DNA of 64,000 nucleotides from Mytilus galloprovincialis (lineage: Eukaryota > Mollusca > Bivalvia > Mytilida > Mytilidae): assembly GCF_965363235.1 (NCBI RefSeq), contig NC_134849.1, forward strand, positions 13,542,863-13,606,862, written 5' to 3'. The position numbers were made by a program, and so were the translations under genes. Under the pieces are notes generated by a model. The model had not been told where the DNA came from. It was given only the letters and a program-made list of their open reading frames with translations, and did no database searches. Numbering within the stretch: position 1 is the first letter of the stretch; the number at the start of each line of letters is the position of its first letter. Below are positions 45,816 through 57,142 of this stretch, piece after piece.

Positions 45816-46858
45816 TAATTATGCTCTTTTGTCGGGTTGTTGTCTCTTTGTTTGACATTTCCTATTTTCATTCTCAATTATATTAAACAATAGTTTGTTT
45901 GCATGGTGCACCTAATTCACAGGATGGGTATTATAACAAATCAATAAACAGAAAGTAAAGACTGTTTTAGTGTTAGTTAAATACATCTGTGTTATCTATA
46001 TGACCATTTAGTAAGTGTTCGGAGATTGGTATCGCTGTCTTATGTATTTGTCGTCAGTTTTGATTAAGTTCTATAATCATGAACTGTAACAATTAAAGTG
46101 ACATTTATATAAGCGTCCAATTGCAAGTTCAAAATTAGTGACCAACAACTTTTGATAATAATGTTATGCGTGTAAATAATAGTTTATAAGTCATTTTGAC
46201 ATTGAAACATTTAATCTGATTAATTTGTTAATCTTAATTCATTCAAGCAATATTCAGTTACTTATTGTAGAATTACATCTGACTTTGACTTAGTTGTATT
46301 ATTATTAAGTGCACCATGGACAAGGTCAGATCAACCTCTTAATCATATTTAAATTTTATTCTGTTATATACAGTTTGTATGTATACTATGTAAAAGCTAT
46401 ATAAACGAAAGTATCGTTAGTTTTGTCATAGGATATATTTTTAGGACAAATCTTATGACCATATTATATGTCATAATATGCAAATCAACGCTGTCCTAAG
46501 ATAGTAACACCTGTGATGTTCTTATGACAGTTATAAGAACATATTTTCTTTTATTTCAAATAATGATAAAAAAAAAAAGATAAAAAGAATATGAAAATAA
46601 TGAAATACGAACTTATAATTATTACCATTCTTATCATTTACGAATATGAAAAAAAAATGAAAAGGAATTAAAATCTTACAAAACAAAAGTGGATAATTTG
46701 TTTAAATTTAGTTTGTATATAAAATATATTTTGAACATCGCATTTATGTAATACCATACATGAAGTGTTATTTGATTGTGAATACTTTTTAGATTCGGTA
46801 CATCGAGTACCCGTTTAACGCAATCCCCCTGCAAATACGTAAATAAAGTGCTATATAG
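45816..46858. other. Spacer, no supported gene
   Basis: Includes TTGTCGGGTTGTTGTCTCTTTG at about 45829 (inverted piece of family A) and short CTTATGAC/GTCATAA motifs around 46440-46540. No gene seen. Confidence 0.45.
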
Positions 46859-47044
46859 AGCCCCAGTCACACTAGACCACGATCGTAGCGGGATCGTTGT
46901 AGGAGCGTAATGAGGGCGTAGTAGTAACGTGAAAGAAACGAAAATTTATATTTTCTAGCCGCTCATACTGCGAGCTCACCACGATCTGAATTTATTTAAG
47001 ATCGCGGTGAGCGGGTGTCATCGTGGTCTAGTGTGATTGGAGCT
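46859..47044. mobile_element. MITE with CACACTAGACCACGAT inverted ends
   Basis: The left end AGCCCCAGTCACACTAGACC and the inverted right end AGCTCCAATCACACTAGACC match over about 25 bases. Interior contains ACCACGATC/GATCGCGG motifs. No obvious target duplication. Confidence 0.75.
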
Positions 47045-47486
47045 TTTGGAAAGAAATAATATGTCGTATAGTTATTTTACAAAATCATGAGCAAGAAAAG
47101 GAGTTCAAAGTTAACGTTGCAGGAGATTGTAATCTTGATTGCAAAGAGGAGAGATAGTGAATCTTTACTATTTTGTCGACTGAACAACACAACTATTATT
47201 TTAATTGTACTATACATTGAATTAAACATAATGTTAATCGTAACTTAGGACACATTCGAAAACAAATCTTACGACTATGAAATTTCCGAAGACCATCATA
47301 AGACATGTCTTAGTCATACGATACTTTCCAAATCCAGGCCTAAGCCTTATAACTTATGACATTCTTCTTTTCAATTATGTTAATGCTTTTACTAGCGCAA
47401 GTTTCAAGTATCACCATCCTTATATCTAAGGACCTGGCATTTACATTGAAAACGTCCAACATCGATATTATCTAGCTTAAGGTGTA
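47045..47486. other. Spacer, nothing recognised
   Basis: AT-rich; a TAAGACATGTCTTA palindrome at about 47302. Confidence 0.4.
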
Positions 47487-48122
47487 ACACCACTAATTTA
47501 GACCCAGCCAGATAACACATACCAGAAAGTATAGTTCTTACGCATGAGTGTAACATACAAAATTAGGAGTGTTTGGTATCAAATGAAAGCTGATTGACTG
47601 GTGATCATTGTAAAGCACTTTTTGACTTATAATTTTTAATATCAAAACAAAAATGCACCAAATTTTAAAAAGAGGGTACATTTTCCGTTTGTAAAATCTG
47701 AAGTACCTAGTTTGGTACACCAAAGTTCCGAGAACCAGTTCCTTCTTTTATGCCATTAAAGGTATGTTGATTTTTTTTAGTACATGACACCATAAAGTGT
47801 TGCTTTGACATGCAATGATTGTCACTTTATTTAACAAGAGAACTATGCCTCCTTGAAATTGAGGAAATTAACATAGAAGTAATTGGTCCATTAATGAGGG
47901 GGGCAATACCTTTTTGTGTTAACCTGTTATGGCCCTTTTCAAGGTGTTGTTAACTGTTATCTGAGATCAATTTAAGTTGTTAACTGTTTTCAATCCACTT
48001 TTAAACTGTTATCAGCATTTTTGCATTTTTTGTTAACTGTTTTGCCAAAAACTAGGTATTGTTAACATCTGAACGGATCCCCTATTTGCCCCTCCCCCCC
48101 CCCCCTCATTAATTAGTGGTGT
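47487..48122. mobile_element. MITE-like element, 12-bp inverted ends
   Basis: ACACCACTAATT at 47487 and AATTAGTGGTGT at 48111-48122 are perfect inverted repeats bounding 636 bases. Interior includes GTTAACTGTTTT-type repeats (47950-48045) and a C-run at 48094-48105. No target duplication seen. Confidence 0.55.
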
Positions 48123-49017
48123 GCTTTGTTATTACAATGTACATTTGAGACTAGTTGCCGGAATGCATGGCCGGGTTTGGAACTGATAAATTACGGAAGA
48201 CGTAACCGTAAACAATTACCCCCATATATTTTCTTTTCGAATAAAAATATGTGTGGTTGTACATTTATTTAGCTCTTCAACGGGTTCGGTACTTATACAT
48301 CTTCGGATTTCCAATGTTTGGCTCTGAGCGTTCCTAATGAAGGTAAATCCAGAAAAGCGCTTCGGACGCATTAAATTATTTAACGTGTTGTTTTCCATTT
48401 TTTATTTAAAAAACGTTTAGCGTGGAATTTGAAATTTTATGAATTAGATTCAACGAAAATAGGTACGATGAGTACTTTGATGGCGCTTTCAAATAATTTT
48501 CAATATTACTACTTAATAAATTAAATAGTCAAACTGTCTAATAGGACATGACAAAAATCGCTTCAACTTAACCGTTTAAGTACATGTTAAATTAAACATA
48601 AGTATATATTTATTAAGGAATTATATCTCTCGATTTAAAAGGTTAATATCTGAATCTTATTTACCGCAAACTTTTGACCGAATGGTTGACATAACAGTAT
48701 ACTATTATTCTAAATTAATTGGTCTAGCTTTTGAACTCGTTTTACCATTGAAGCGGGGAAATGTAAACTAATGTATATAATGTTTAATCGAATTGTTTTA
48801 TCTGATGTCAATAAATCCTATTTTTATTTCGTTTAAAACTAATAAGAGAAAACAGCCATTATTCGATGATTTCGATGAATAATTCAAACAACACTTTTGA
48901 TTGTGATATCGATGGTTTTTTGTTTTCTTTTTTTTAATTGATCATAAAATAAATAATCACATCTTCTTTACTTCATTGATAGCAATTTGGAAAACTCAAA
49001 TTGAGAGAGATATACTG
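48123..49017. other. Spacer with one dispersed repeat
   Basis: 48297-48402 repeats the AGAAAAGCGCTTCGGACGCA element of 38185-38285. The rest is AT-rich. Confidence 0.5.
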
Positions 49018-49213
49018 TGGATTCATTATTTTTCGTTGGATACCAATTTTCGTGGGTACATGTGAACAACCACGAATTTAAATATTCAACGAATTGCAAA
49101 TTTTCTATAGACTTGTTAGCAGACATTAGCAAAACCAAGAAATTAAATATTCACAAAAGTGTAAGTTTTCATCAAAATCTGAAAAATGGTACCCACGAAA
49201 ATAAATGCATCCA
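49018..49213. mobile_element. Palindromic MITE (ACCAATTTTCGTGG type)
   Basis: TGGATTCATTATTTTTCGT and ACCAATTTTCGTGGGTAC at the left are mirrored by GGTACCCACGAAAATAAATG CATCCA at the right. Same family as 14261-14436. Confidence 0.8.
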
Positions 49214-49278
49214 TAGAATACCATAAAAAATGTTTCCGTGTTCATGTAGCCTACAATCTCTCTCTATATATATACATG

Positions 49279-49719
49279 TATGTTGTGTACAAGATGTAGG
49301 TTTGTACAAATTATAATTTATACAAGTTTTTTTACACAAACATGTTTGCACCAGGTTATAAAAGTGTATCTTCTAAAAGGTATCGGTTTAATTTCATAAA
49401 TTCATTTTTTATACATCAACCTAAAATTGAATGATAATTCCGTGTCCCCCCCCCCCCCCCCCTCCCGTCTGGATATAAGGACATCTGAATGGTTTAAATT
49501 CTATTTTCAACTATTCCTTTTAACCAACTTATATCAATAAAAAGTCTTATTGTGTTCTTTATAATGGAAATATGTCAGAAATATTCAAAACAAAACTCAG
49601 TGTACTCGCATCACTCGTCTGTGTTAAGCATTCATTAAACACTGAAACTTGTACAGAATTTGTACGACATTACAACATGTACAGAAATTGTACAACATTA
49701 AAACTTGTACACAGCATAT
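49279..49719. mobile_element. MITE with TATGTTGTGTACAAG inverted ends, copy 1
   Basis: The ends TATGTTGTGTACAAG and CTTGTACACAGCATA mirror each other, with TTGTACA-rich subterminal palindromes. Interior matches 62855-63334 along its length. A C-run of about 20 bases (49444-49463) interrupts this copy. Confidence 0.8.
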
Positions 49720-51051
49720 AATTATATATACATTGGATGGATTGGATGGAGAGTTGTTTCATTGCATTGCACTCATTTCACATCTTCTTGTATCTTTGTA
49801 TATATAAATATGCATTAATGATACATGTACAGAGTTAATTTAAAAAGACTTGATTCGAGTAGTAAACTATTTTCTTGAATATCAGAATAAATAGAAAAAA
49901 AAACTCACTAGGATTATTGATACATTAGAATACTTCTTTACTATTAATTGATAATACAATATATTTTAATATATTCATTCAAATTTTTGTTTAACACCAG
50001 TAGTACTAGAAACATATACTTAAAATGCATAAGCATTAAAGTTAAAGAATCAATGAACAAAAAAATAACAACAATTATAAAGGAAAATCTTTCTTTGGAG
50101 TTCGGGGTTAAAATTGTTTGGGCGGAAGGATAATATTGTGACACGGTTAATAACTTTGTGTTCCTACTAAAAATGTCCACTGGTCATAACGTTGTGATTA
50201 TAATCTACAGTCTGCCAGCTATAAGATAAAAAAAAGATTCAATGGACCGGCAACCTTGTTTATTTCTGTCAAATGAAACTATGGTTACGCGATAACAATA
50301 CGAAAACACCAACCAGCGTACTCGTAGACCTCTACCAGTTGCATTAACTTTTCATGAGGGTCTTTGAGGGGTTTCTTTATTTCTATTTTTTTTATTTTTT
50401 AAGGACTTTTTTCTTTATTCTTTATACATTTTGCCCCATGTTGTAAAATCTTTATATATATATTTTAGCACCTCGACGTTATTCTCTATTCCTTATTTAT
50501 CCATTTTTCTCTATTCCTATCTTTTTATCCATTTTTCTTTATTCCTATTTTTTTATCCATTTTTCTGTTTTAAATATCCCCTTCCCCGAAATTATTCTTC
50601 TCTTTTGTAAACCCCCATCAACACCCTCTTTTATATCAAACAAAAAATAAGTAATTAAATTTTAATTTTTTGAAATAATAGTAAATACTCTTGGAAATCG
50701 CAAAAGAAAATAAATCTTTAATCCTTTAAATACATGTACTACATGAAAGTTCCAAAACAGTTGAAGAAAAGGGTTTAGGCTAAAGACTTCTAAATTGATG
50801 TTATCCATTGTGAAAACATCTTCTTATTTTAGTGTCAGTTTTAATCAAGCAAATTTAAAGTGATAACAATCAAAATAAATCCTTATAAACACATTACGGA
50901 GAGTCTAGATTGGTGGTCTTTCATTCCTGCATTCTTTATTTATCTTAGTCGTTTTTCGCTATTCTTTATATTGTTTGCTCTTCATTCCTTTTTTTTGATT
51001 TTACAGCAAGCAGTTATTCACTAACTTTTTTTGGCCTATTTTTCTCTGATC
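49720..51051. other. Spacer, low complexity, no gene
   Basis: Includes T-rich TTATCCATTTTTCTTTATTCC repeats at about 50500-50565. Nothing else supported. Confidence 0.45.
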
Positions 51052-51500
51052 TTGAATTTTTGTCCTGTAAATTTGACCCATTATTTTCGTCTTTGCATTG
51101 TCTTCGTTGCCCTTCGATGATATAGTTTTCCTTGGTCGTCATCCTTTCCTAATCTAATACAGATCAAACGACGTAGGTGTAAGGGAGCAAGTATTTAACT
51201 GAAAAAAGGAGGGGGTATGGGTTTTGTTTTCTTTTTTCTGAATCAGATTTTCTTTTTCGACGAATTTCTTTAATCTGAATTTTTTGTCCTGTAGATTTGA
51301 CCCATTATTTTCGTATTTGCATTGTCCTTCGTTGCCCTTCGCTGTTATTGTTTTTCTTGGTCGTCATCCTCTCTAATCTAATAGAGATAAAACGACGTAG
51401 ATGTAAGGGACATTTAACCTCAAAGTTGGGGAGGGGAGTATGGTTTTTGTTTTGTCCCAGTCAGATTTTTTTTCACGCATTTTGTTTTACTTTTTCGACG
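51052..51500 (+). repeat. Direct tandem duplication, about 225 bp, two copies
   Basis: Each copy carries TTTGTCCTGTA(A/G)ATTTGACCC, ATTATTTTCG, TTGGTCGTCATCCT, CTAATCTAATA and AACGACGTAG. Confidence 0.8.
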
Positions 51501-52037
51501 CTATCAATCATTTTTGTTTTCAATATATTTTAACACTATAAGGTATGAGGAAAATCTAGATTTAGAATATTTTGTTTTGTCATCTTGGGGATCCGAATAT
51601 TTTTTAGGACACAATGTATCACTACGACCTTCAAATAATAGGAAAACACATATTTTAATGGTTTACTATAAAATGCCCTGACATGATAAAGTCAATGTGG
51701 AAATGGTTCAACCAAACGCGCTAATAAATGATTAAACGAAAAACAAATAAAAAGACAGAAACCAACAAAGTTTGTGATTTAAAATATATTGCAAATAACT
51801 ATCAAATTTTAAATCAAATGAAATCTTAAACGGGTGTAATATCTCCTCCGTTTAATTAAATCTTTAAAATAAATAAATAATAGAAAGCTACTCAAGTAAA
51901 GAACTATTAAAAACAAATATCACAAAAGATTCACTTGAATTAGATACATTACTATAACTTTAAAGTAACTAGTATATAAAACAAAATTATATCACTGTCC
52001 CTAGCCCATTCTTGACAACACCGTCAAAAGTATAAAG
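51501..52037. other. Upstream region of receptor gene 4
   Basis: AT-rich. The only candidate regulatory element is the TATA-like site reported separately at 51973. Confidence 0.4.
51973..51980 (+). promoter_or_regulatory. Possible TATA box of receptor gene 4
   Basis: TATATAAA lies 58-65 bases before the ATG of gene 4. AT-rich context makes chance occurrence possible. Confidence 0.35.
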
Positions 52038-53213
52038 ATGATACGGTGGATATTTCTGTTTTCGGTTTTTGGTCGTACTTTTTGTCAGAGTAATACGGAT
52101 GTTCAAAACTTACTGACACAACTTTTCACAACAAATAGTTATAACTACTTGATCAGACCTAGCACCGACCAGTCAGTGACAAAGGAAGTTTATATAAGTT
52201 TCACTCTTTACGGAATAACGGGAATTGACGAGATTGAACAGAAACTAACAACTACGGGATGGTTGGAGATTCATTGGCAAGATGACCTTTTGACCTGGAC
52301 ACCTTCTAGCTATGGTGGATTACAGGAACTTTATGTTCCACAGGGAAATCTATGGAAACCTGATATCTCACTGCAAAATGGTTTCAGTGATTTGAAAGAA
52401 CTTGGATCTAAATTCATTCAAGTAAATATTCAGAGCGATGGTCAAGTCACGTGGCGTCCTTTTCAGGTGTTCAGTACAAAGTGCAGTCTTGATTCGACCT
52501 ATTTCCCTTTCGATAGACAAACATGTGACCTAGTGTTCGTCGCGTGGAGTCTTGATCGACACGATGTATTTCTCGCGCAATATTCTGACGGAATAGATAT
52601 TTCTGAAGAATTACAATCTCATGGAGAATGGGAAATAATAACATCGTCCGCCACAGACGAGGTGGAAAGTTACGAAACTAAAGTTAAATTTACAATTGTT
52701 ATACAGAGGAAGCCGTTGTTTGTTATTATGAATTTTGTTCTCCCCATCATATTGCTCTCTCTGTTGGACATTTTCACTTTTAAGATTCCCGCGGATATAG
52801 GAGAACGATTGGGTTACACGATTACTGTATGGTTGTCATTTGCGGTATTTCTGACGATTGTTTCAGCTTCTCTTCCTCAGAGTTCAGAAACGGTCCCTAT
52901 AATGTCCGTTTATATAATTATACAACTGGTGATGGGCACCCTCATTGTGCTTATTTCGACCGTAGAATCTGGGTTGATAACTCTTTCGGCGGAGGAACCA
53001 GTGTACAGGATATTGAAAATGCTTACACTGCGCATGCGTGGTAAAAAGGTTTCTATTTCAGAAGAATCCAAAACAGATGCAGTAGCAGAGAAGGATGTCA
53101 CGTGGAAAGAAGCTATCACAGCATTGGATAAATTATTGTTTTGGATTTGCTTTGCGATATTCGTTCTATCCACCGTGATTGCTTTTCTAGTTGCTGGATT
53201 GAAATACAAATGA
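52038..53213 (+). CDS. nAChR-like Cys-loop channel subunit, gene 4
   Basis: An intronless 391-residue subunit of the nicotinic receptor family. It has a signal peptide (1-18), GWLEIHWQDDLLTWTP, WKPD at 106-109 and a Cys-loop C149-C163 (CSLDSTYFPFDRQTC). M1 is at about 226-249, M2 256-280 (GERLGYTITVWLSFAVFLTI), M3 284-310 and M4 364-387. Loop C reads SSATDEVESYETKV with no vicinal cysteines. The M3-M4 loop is about 50 residues with a basic start (RMRGKKV) and a Ser/Glu stretch. Closest here is gene 2. AATAAA at 53450-53455 could end the transcript. The frame and start are unambiguous. Plasma-membrane cation-channel subunit is the family expectation; ligand and partners are unknown. Confidence 0.93.
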   Translation: MIRWIFLFSVFGRTFCQSNTDVQNLLTQLFTTNSYNYLIRPSTDQSVTKEVYISFTLYGITGIDEIEQKLTTTGWLEIHWQDDLLTWTPSSYGGLQELYVPQGNLWKPDISLQNGFSDLKELGSKFIQVNIQSDGQVTWRPFQVFSTKCSLDSTYFPFDRQTCDLVFVAWSLDRHDVFLAQYSDGIDISEELQSHGEWEIITSSATDEVESYETKVKFTIVIQRKPLFVIMNFVLPIILLSLLDIFTFKIPADIGERLGYTITVWLSFAVFLTIVSASLPQSSETVPIMSVYIIIQLVMGTLIVLISTVESGLITLSAEEPVYRILKMLTLRMRGKKVSISEESKTDAVAEKDVTWKEAITALDKLLFWICFAIFVLSTVIAFLVAGLKYK

Positions 53214-53693
53214 CAACTTTCAAATTTCTACAATACAATTTGTATTTGCATGACAATTTTTATCTTACTAACTCAAATATTTATAACATTGCTGATTACA
53301 ATGGTTTAAATTTTGTATTATTGGGAAATGAAAAACGTTATTCCTTACTTTCATTAGTGAAAGACCATTTAACTTCAAGGTGGATCATGATTTTTTCCTA
53401 AAAAAAAAATATTCTGATCACTAATTTGATGAAAACAAGCAGATGACCAAATAAAACGTATTATATTCAGATTTTCCCCAACCTTATAGTACTAAATTTT
53501 GCAAACAATTAATTGATTGATAGCGTTGAAAAACTAATATCAAGTTTGACACAGACAAAACACCATAATCCCTCTTTGAAGTTGAATGGTTTCTCCCTTA
53601 GGCAAAAAGTAATGTGCTTCCAACCTCCTGACCAATGCTAAATGTTCATGTCTACCCATTTAAATTTTATGTACAATTTTGATTAGGCACAAC
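53214..53693. other. 3' flank of receptor gene 4
   Basis: AT-rich with AATAAA at 53450-53455, about 240 bases after the stop codon. No other feature. Confidence 0.45.
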
Positions 53694-53726
53694 AAGGATT
53701 TGTATAGTGACACTATACAAATCCTT
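53694..53726. repeat. Perfect 16-bp stem palindrome with 1-nt loop
   Basis: AAGGATTTGTATAGTG, one A, then its exact reverse complement. Flanked on both sides by the direct repeat AGGCACAA (53685-53692 and 53727-53734). Confidence 0.9.
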
Positions 53727-53997
53727 AGGCACAATAAATGTGTAAAATATTTTTTTATCAAGCACCAACCTATAAATCCAAAATATTCCGTTATAATCTG
53801 TGTGAATGTTCAAAAAGAATAAATTAGTTTACCCATACGCTTTTTTGTTCTACCGGACGTCAGGAAACAATTGCATATATTTTACTTGTCCTACACAAGT
53901 TCTTCTTTCCATAGTTTTCTTTTTATATAATTAATTGAGAATAGAAATGGGGAATATGTCAAGGAGTCAACAAACTGACCAAAGAGCAGATAACAGC
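53727..53997. other. Spacer, partial family A repeat
   Basis: From about 53935 GAGAATAGAAATGGGGAATATG starts like repeat family A and runs into the minisatellite. Confidence 0.5.
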
Positions 53998-54150
53998 TGA
54001 AGGCCACCAACGGGAGAATAATAGGAGCCGCCAATGGGAGTATAAATTAATAGGGGCCGCCAATGGGAGAATAATAGGGGCCGCCAATGGGAGAATAATA
54101 GGGACAGCCAATGGGAGAATAATAGGGGCCACCAATGGGAGAATAAAAGG
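53998..54150 (+). repeat. 24-bp minisatellite, 6 units
   Basis: Unit GGCCGCCAATGGGAGAATAA TAGG, with variants. The minus-strand Leu/Pro-rich ORF here is only its translation. Confidence 0.9.
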
Positions 54151-54710
54151 CAACATGCGCAGAATTAAGAATGATTAAATTAACGAATAGAGAAAAATAG
54201 GCAAAACAGAAATAGAAAATGGAAAAAAAATGTCAAATGAATAAAAGAATAGAGAAAAATGGTCTAAAATTAAACTGATGGACCGGACCGCCCGATCCAG
54301 ACCACCAACTTTATTACCGTTTTCAATTTTTTTTCAATTTTTTTTTAGTAGTTTTCAGCAGTAAAACTATAAATCGTACAGTGTTGTCTTTGTAAACTTA
54401 ATAAAATCAAGTATATACTTGTGCTATTTATCTATAAGCCACTGCAGTATAACACTTTGATTCATGCTTTACACAATCATTTTGTATTTTATGATTATTA
54501 GTATTCCAGAATGAGAAAAAATATAGTGTCCCCTGCATTATCATCAAACGGGTTATATCTGAGACTCATACACTTAATTCGGCCTGATTTACGTTCAAAA
54601 TGATGAACGAAAAAACAATTAAGTTAAACAGAAACAAACGACTGAATAACAGGCTCTTGAATATGTTTACTACCGATAATCTAGATATTACTCAGTGTCA
54701 CCTTTCATTT
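54151..54710. other. Spacer, nothing recognised
   Basis: AT-rich sequence without a supported feature. Confidence 0.4.
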
Positions 54711-55331
54711 TATTAAAAGAGAGGCATTAGTTTGTTTTATTCAAAGGCATTTTAGGCATTGAGCCCTGGTTTTTGTTTTCTCGTTTTCTTCTTTTTTCTT
54801 TATTTTGGTGTTTAAATTCGTGATTTTCAGTTTTTTAATGTATGAAGTGTACGATTTTACAATAAACGTGTTTTCTATCTGGTCCTATGTAGAAAATAAA
54901 AATAGAGGGTCAGCACACACAAACTACTGTTATCTTAAATGGTATCAAGGAATTGTCCATTATAAACCCATTAGTAATATTATAGTTGTCTCCCTTTAAC
55001 CAGATCTACTGCGTTAAGTCCAGGGGTCGAAATTAGCGCTGGTCCGGTGGTCCGAGACCAGTAGAATTTGACTCGGACCAGTAGATTTTGTCAGCTGGTG
55101 GTCCGGCGGTCCAGGAGAAATTTGTCGATAAAAATCACTGATTGCATCGCAATCTCGGTTTGTTTACAAAACATATTACCTGCGAAATCAATTACACGGT
55201 ACTGGGGGGTACTAAGTATTACAATTAATCAAGTTAACTAATATAACCCCCCTGAATAAAGGTCTGCCAACTCGCCCCACTTATAAAAAGATCTTGCTTC
55301 CTTTAAGTATGTTAAGTTACTGATAGTTCGT

Positions 55332-55418
55332 ATCCAGTCGTCCTGGTGTAGTGGTATGTGTCGTGGCTTGATATGCTAAAGGTCTTTAGTTTGATTTCCA
55401 GCATATACACTGGATTTT
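55332..55418 (+). ncRNA. tRNA-like segment, unit 1 (SINE-head type)
   Basis: ATCCAGT and ACTGGAT form a 7-bp acceptor-like pair around CCTGGTGTAGTGGTA (A-box-like) and AGTTTGATTTCCA (B-box-like), followed by a T-run. The internal arms do not fold as a standard tRNA, so this is tRNA-derived rather than a tRNA gene. Confidence 0.4.
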
Positions 55419-56221
55419 TCTACGTGAATTTTGATTAGATAGTCTTTTCCGTATAATCAATCATAAGTTTTATAGTGGATTTGACATTCCCGCCAAAATG
55501 TTACAGAACAAAGGAAAGCATGCATAACAAAGAAACTCAAACTGGGGTGATCCGGCTCAGATCACCCCTGTTGGAACAAAGGAGCTGGGATGTAATTTTA
55601 TTAGGGAGGGGGCATTAGTTTGTTTTATTCAAAGGCATTTTAGGCATTGAGCCCTGGTTTTTGTTTTCTCGTTTTCTTTTTTTTTTTTCTTTATTTTGGT
55701 GTTTAAATTCATGATTTTCAGTTTTTTTAATGTATGAAGTGTACAATTTTACAATAAACGTGTTTTCTATCTGGTCCTATGTAGAAAATAAAAATAGAGG
55801 GTCAGCACACACAAACTACTGTTATCTTAAATGATATCAAGGAATGTCCATTATAAACTCATTAGTAATATTATAGTTGTCTCCCTTTCACCAGATCTAC
55901 TGCGTTAAGTCCAGGGGTCGAAATTAGCGCTGGTCCGGTGGTCCGAGACCAGTAGAATTTGACTCGGACTAGTAGATTTTGTCAGCTGGTGGTCCGGCGG
56001 ACCAGGAGAAATTTGTCGATAAAAATCACTGATTGCATCGCAATCTCGGTTTGTTTACAAAACATATTACCTGCGAAATCAATTACACGGTACTGGGGGG
56101 TACTAAGTATTACAATTGATCAAGTTCACTAATATAACCCCCCTGAATAAAGGTCTGCCATTTCGCCCCACTTATAAAAAGATCTTGCTTCCTTTAAGTA
56201 TGTTAAGTTACTGATAGTTCG

Positions 56222-56320
56222 TATCCAGTCGTCCTGGTGTAGTGGTATGAGGTCTGGTATGTGTCGTGGCTTGATATGCTAAAGGTCTTGAGTTTGATTC
56301 CCAGCATATACACTGGATTT
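56222..56320 (+). ncRNA. tRNA-like segment, unit 2
   Basis: Same as in unit 1, with AGTTTGATTCCCA as a better B box and a 12-base duplication of the GGTATG region, then TTTTTT. Confidence 0.4.
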
Positions 56321-56840
56321 TTTCTACGTGAATTTTAATAGATAGTCTTTACCTTATAATCAATCATAAGTTTTATAGTGGATTTGACATTCCCGCCAAA
56401 ATGTTACAGAACAAAGGAAAGCATGCATAACAAAGAAACTCAAACTGGGGTGATCTGGTAGTGGTGATCCGGCTCAGATCACCCCTGTTAGAACAAAGGA
56501 GCTGGGATGTAATTTTATTAAGGAGGGGGCATTAGTTTGTTTTATTCAAAGGCATTTTAGGCATTGAGCCCTGGTTTTTGTTTTCTCGTTTTCTTCTTTT
56601 TTTCTTTATTTTGGTGTTTATTTTCGTGATTTTCAGTTTTTTTAATGTATGAAGTGTACAATTTCACAATAAACGTGTGTTCTTTCTGGTCCTATGTAGA
56701 AAACAAAAATAGAGGGTCAGCACACACAAACTACTGTTATCTTAATAAATGGTATCAAGGAATTGTCCATTATAAACTCATTAGTAATATTATATATATA
56801 AAAGTTGTCTCACTTTAATCAGATTTACTGCGTTGAGTCA

Positions 56841-57142
56841 TTTGTTGTGTAGATTAAAATGAAATTCTGCTCCGATACTGAATGCAACCCAGTAAACCTC
56901 AGTCCACGACATAATCCAGAGCAAGTGTTATGTTAAATCTAAATTTATTTGACTGGACTACTAGAAGTTAATGTCAGGGCAGCTCCAGATCATTGGAAAT
57001 TTTTTTCTTAATTACTTAGTATATGAAAATCAAGCACAATCCTCCCCGTAAGTATCATAAAAAAAGAGAGTAAACCTACGCTAACCTTTGCACATTTGTT
57101 CATTTCGTGCATGTTCAGCAAAAGTGAACGAATTTACAATAA
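56841..57142. other. Spacer with a family A tail fragment
   Basis: GGGCAGCTCCAGATCA and AAATCAAGCACAATCCTCCCCG (56975-57045) resemble the end of repeat family A. Confidence 0.45.

Larger units (their letters stand above)
54711..56840 (+). repeat. Tandem array, about 0.9-kb unit, 2.3 copies
   Basis: Units begin at about 54711, 55599 and 56513 with TTTTATTA...GGCATTAGTTTG. Copies 1 and 2 are nearly identical over about 890 and 915 bases. Copy 3 stops after about 330. Each full unit has a hAT-like CAGGGGTCGAAATTAGCG segment with GGTCCGGTGGTCC repeats, and a tRNA-like segment. Confidence 0.92.

Noticed and set aside
46430-47370. One large element bounded by CTTATGAC motifs
   Set aside because: The flanking motifs are short and irregular; only the inner 46859-47044 unit has matching inverted ends.
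52829-53209. Alternative-frame ORFs inside receptor gene 4
   Set aside because: They overlap the clear Cys-loop channel frame and have no family resemblance.
53959-54156. Leu/Pro/Ile-rich minus-strand ORF
   Set aside because: Translation of the 24-bp minisatellite.
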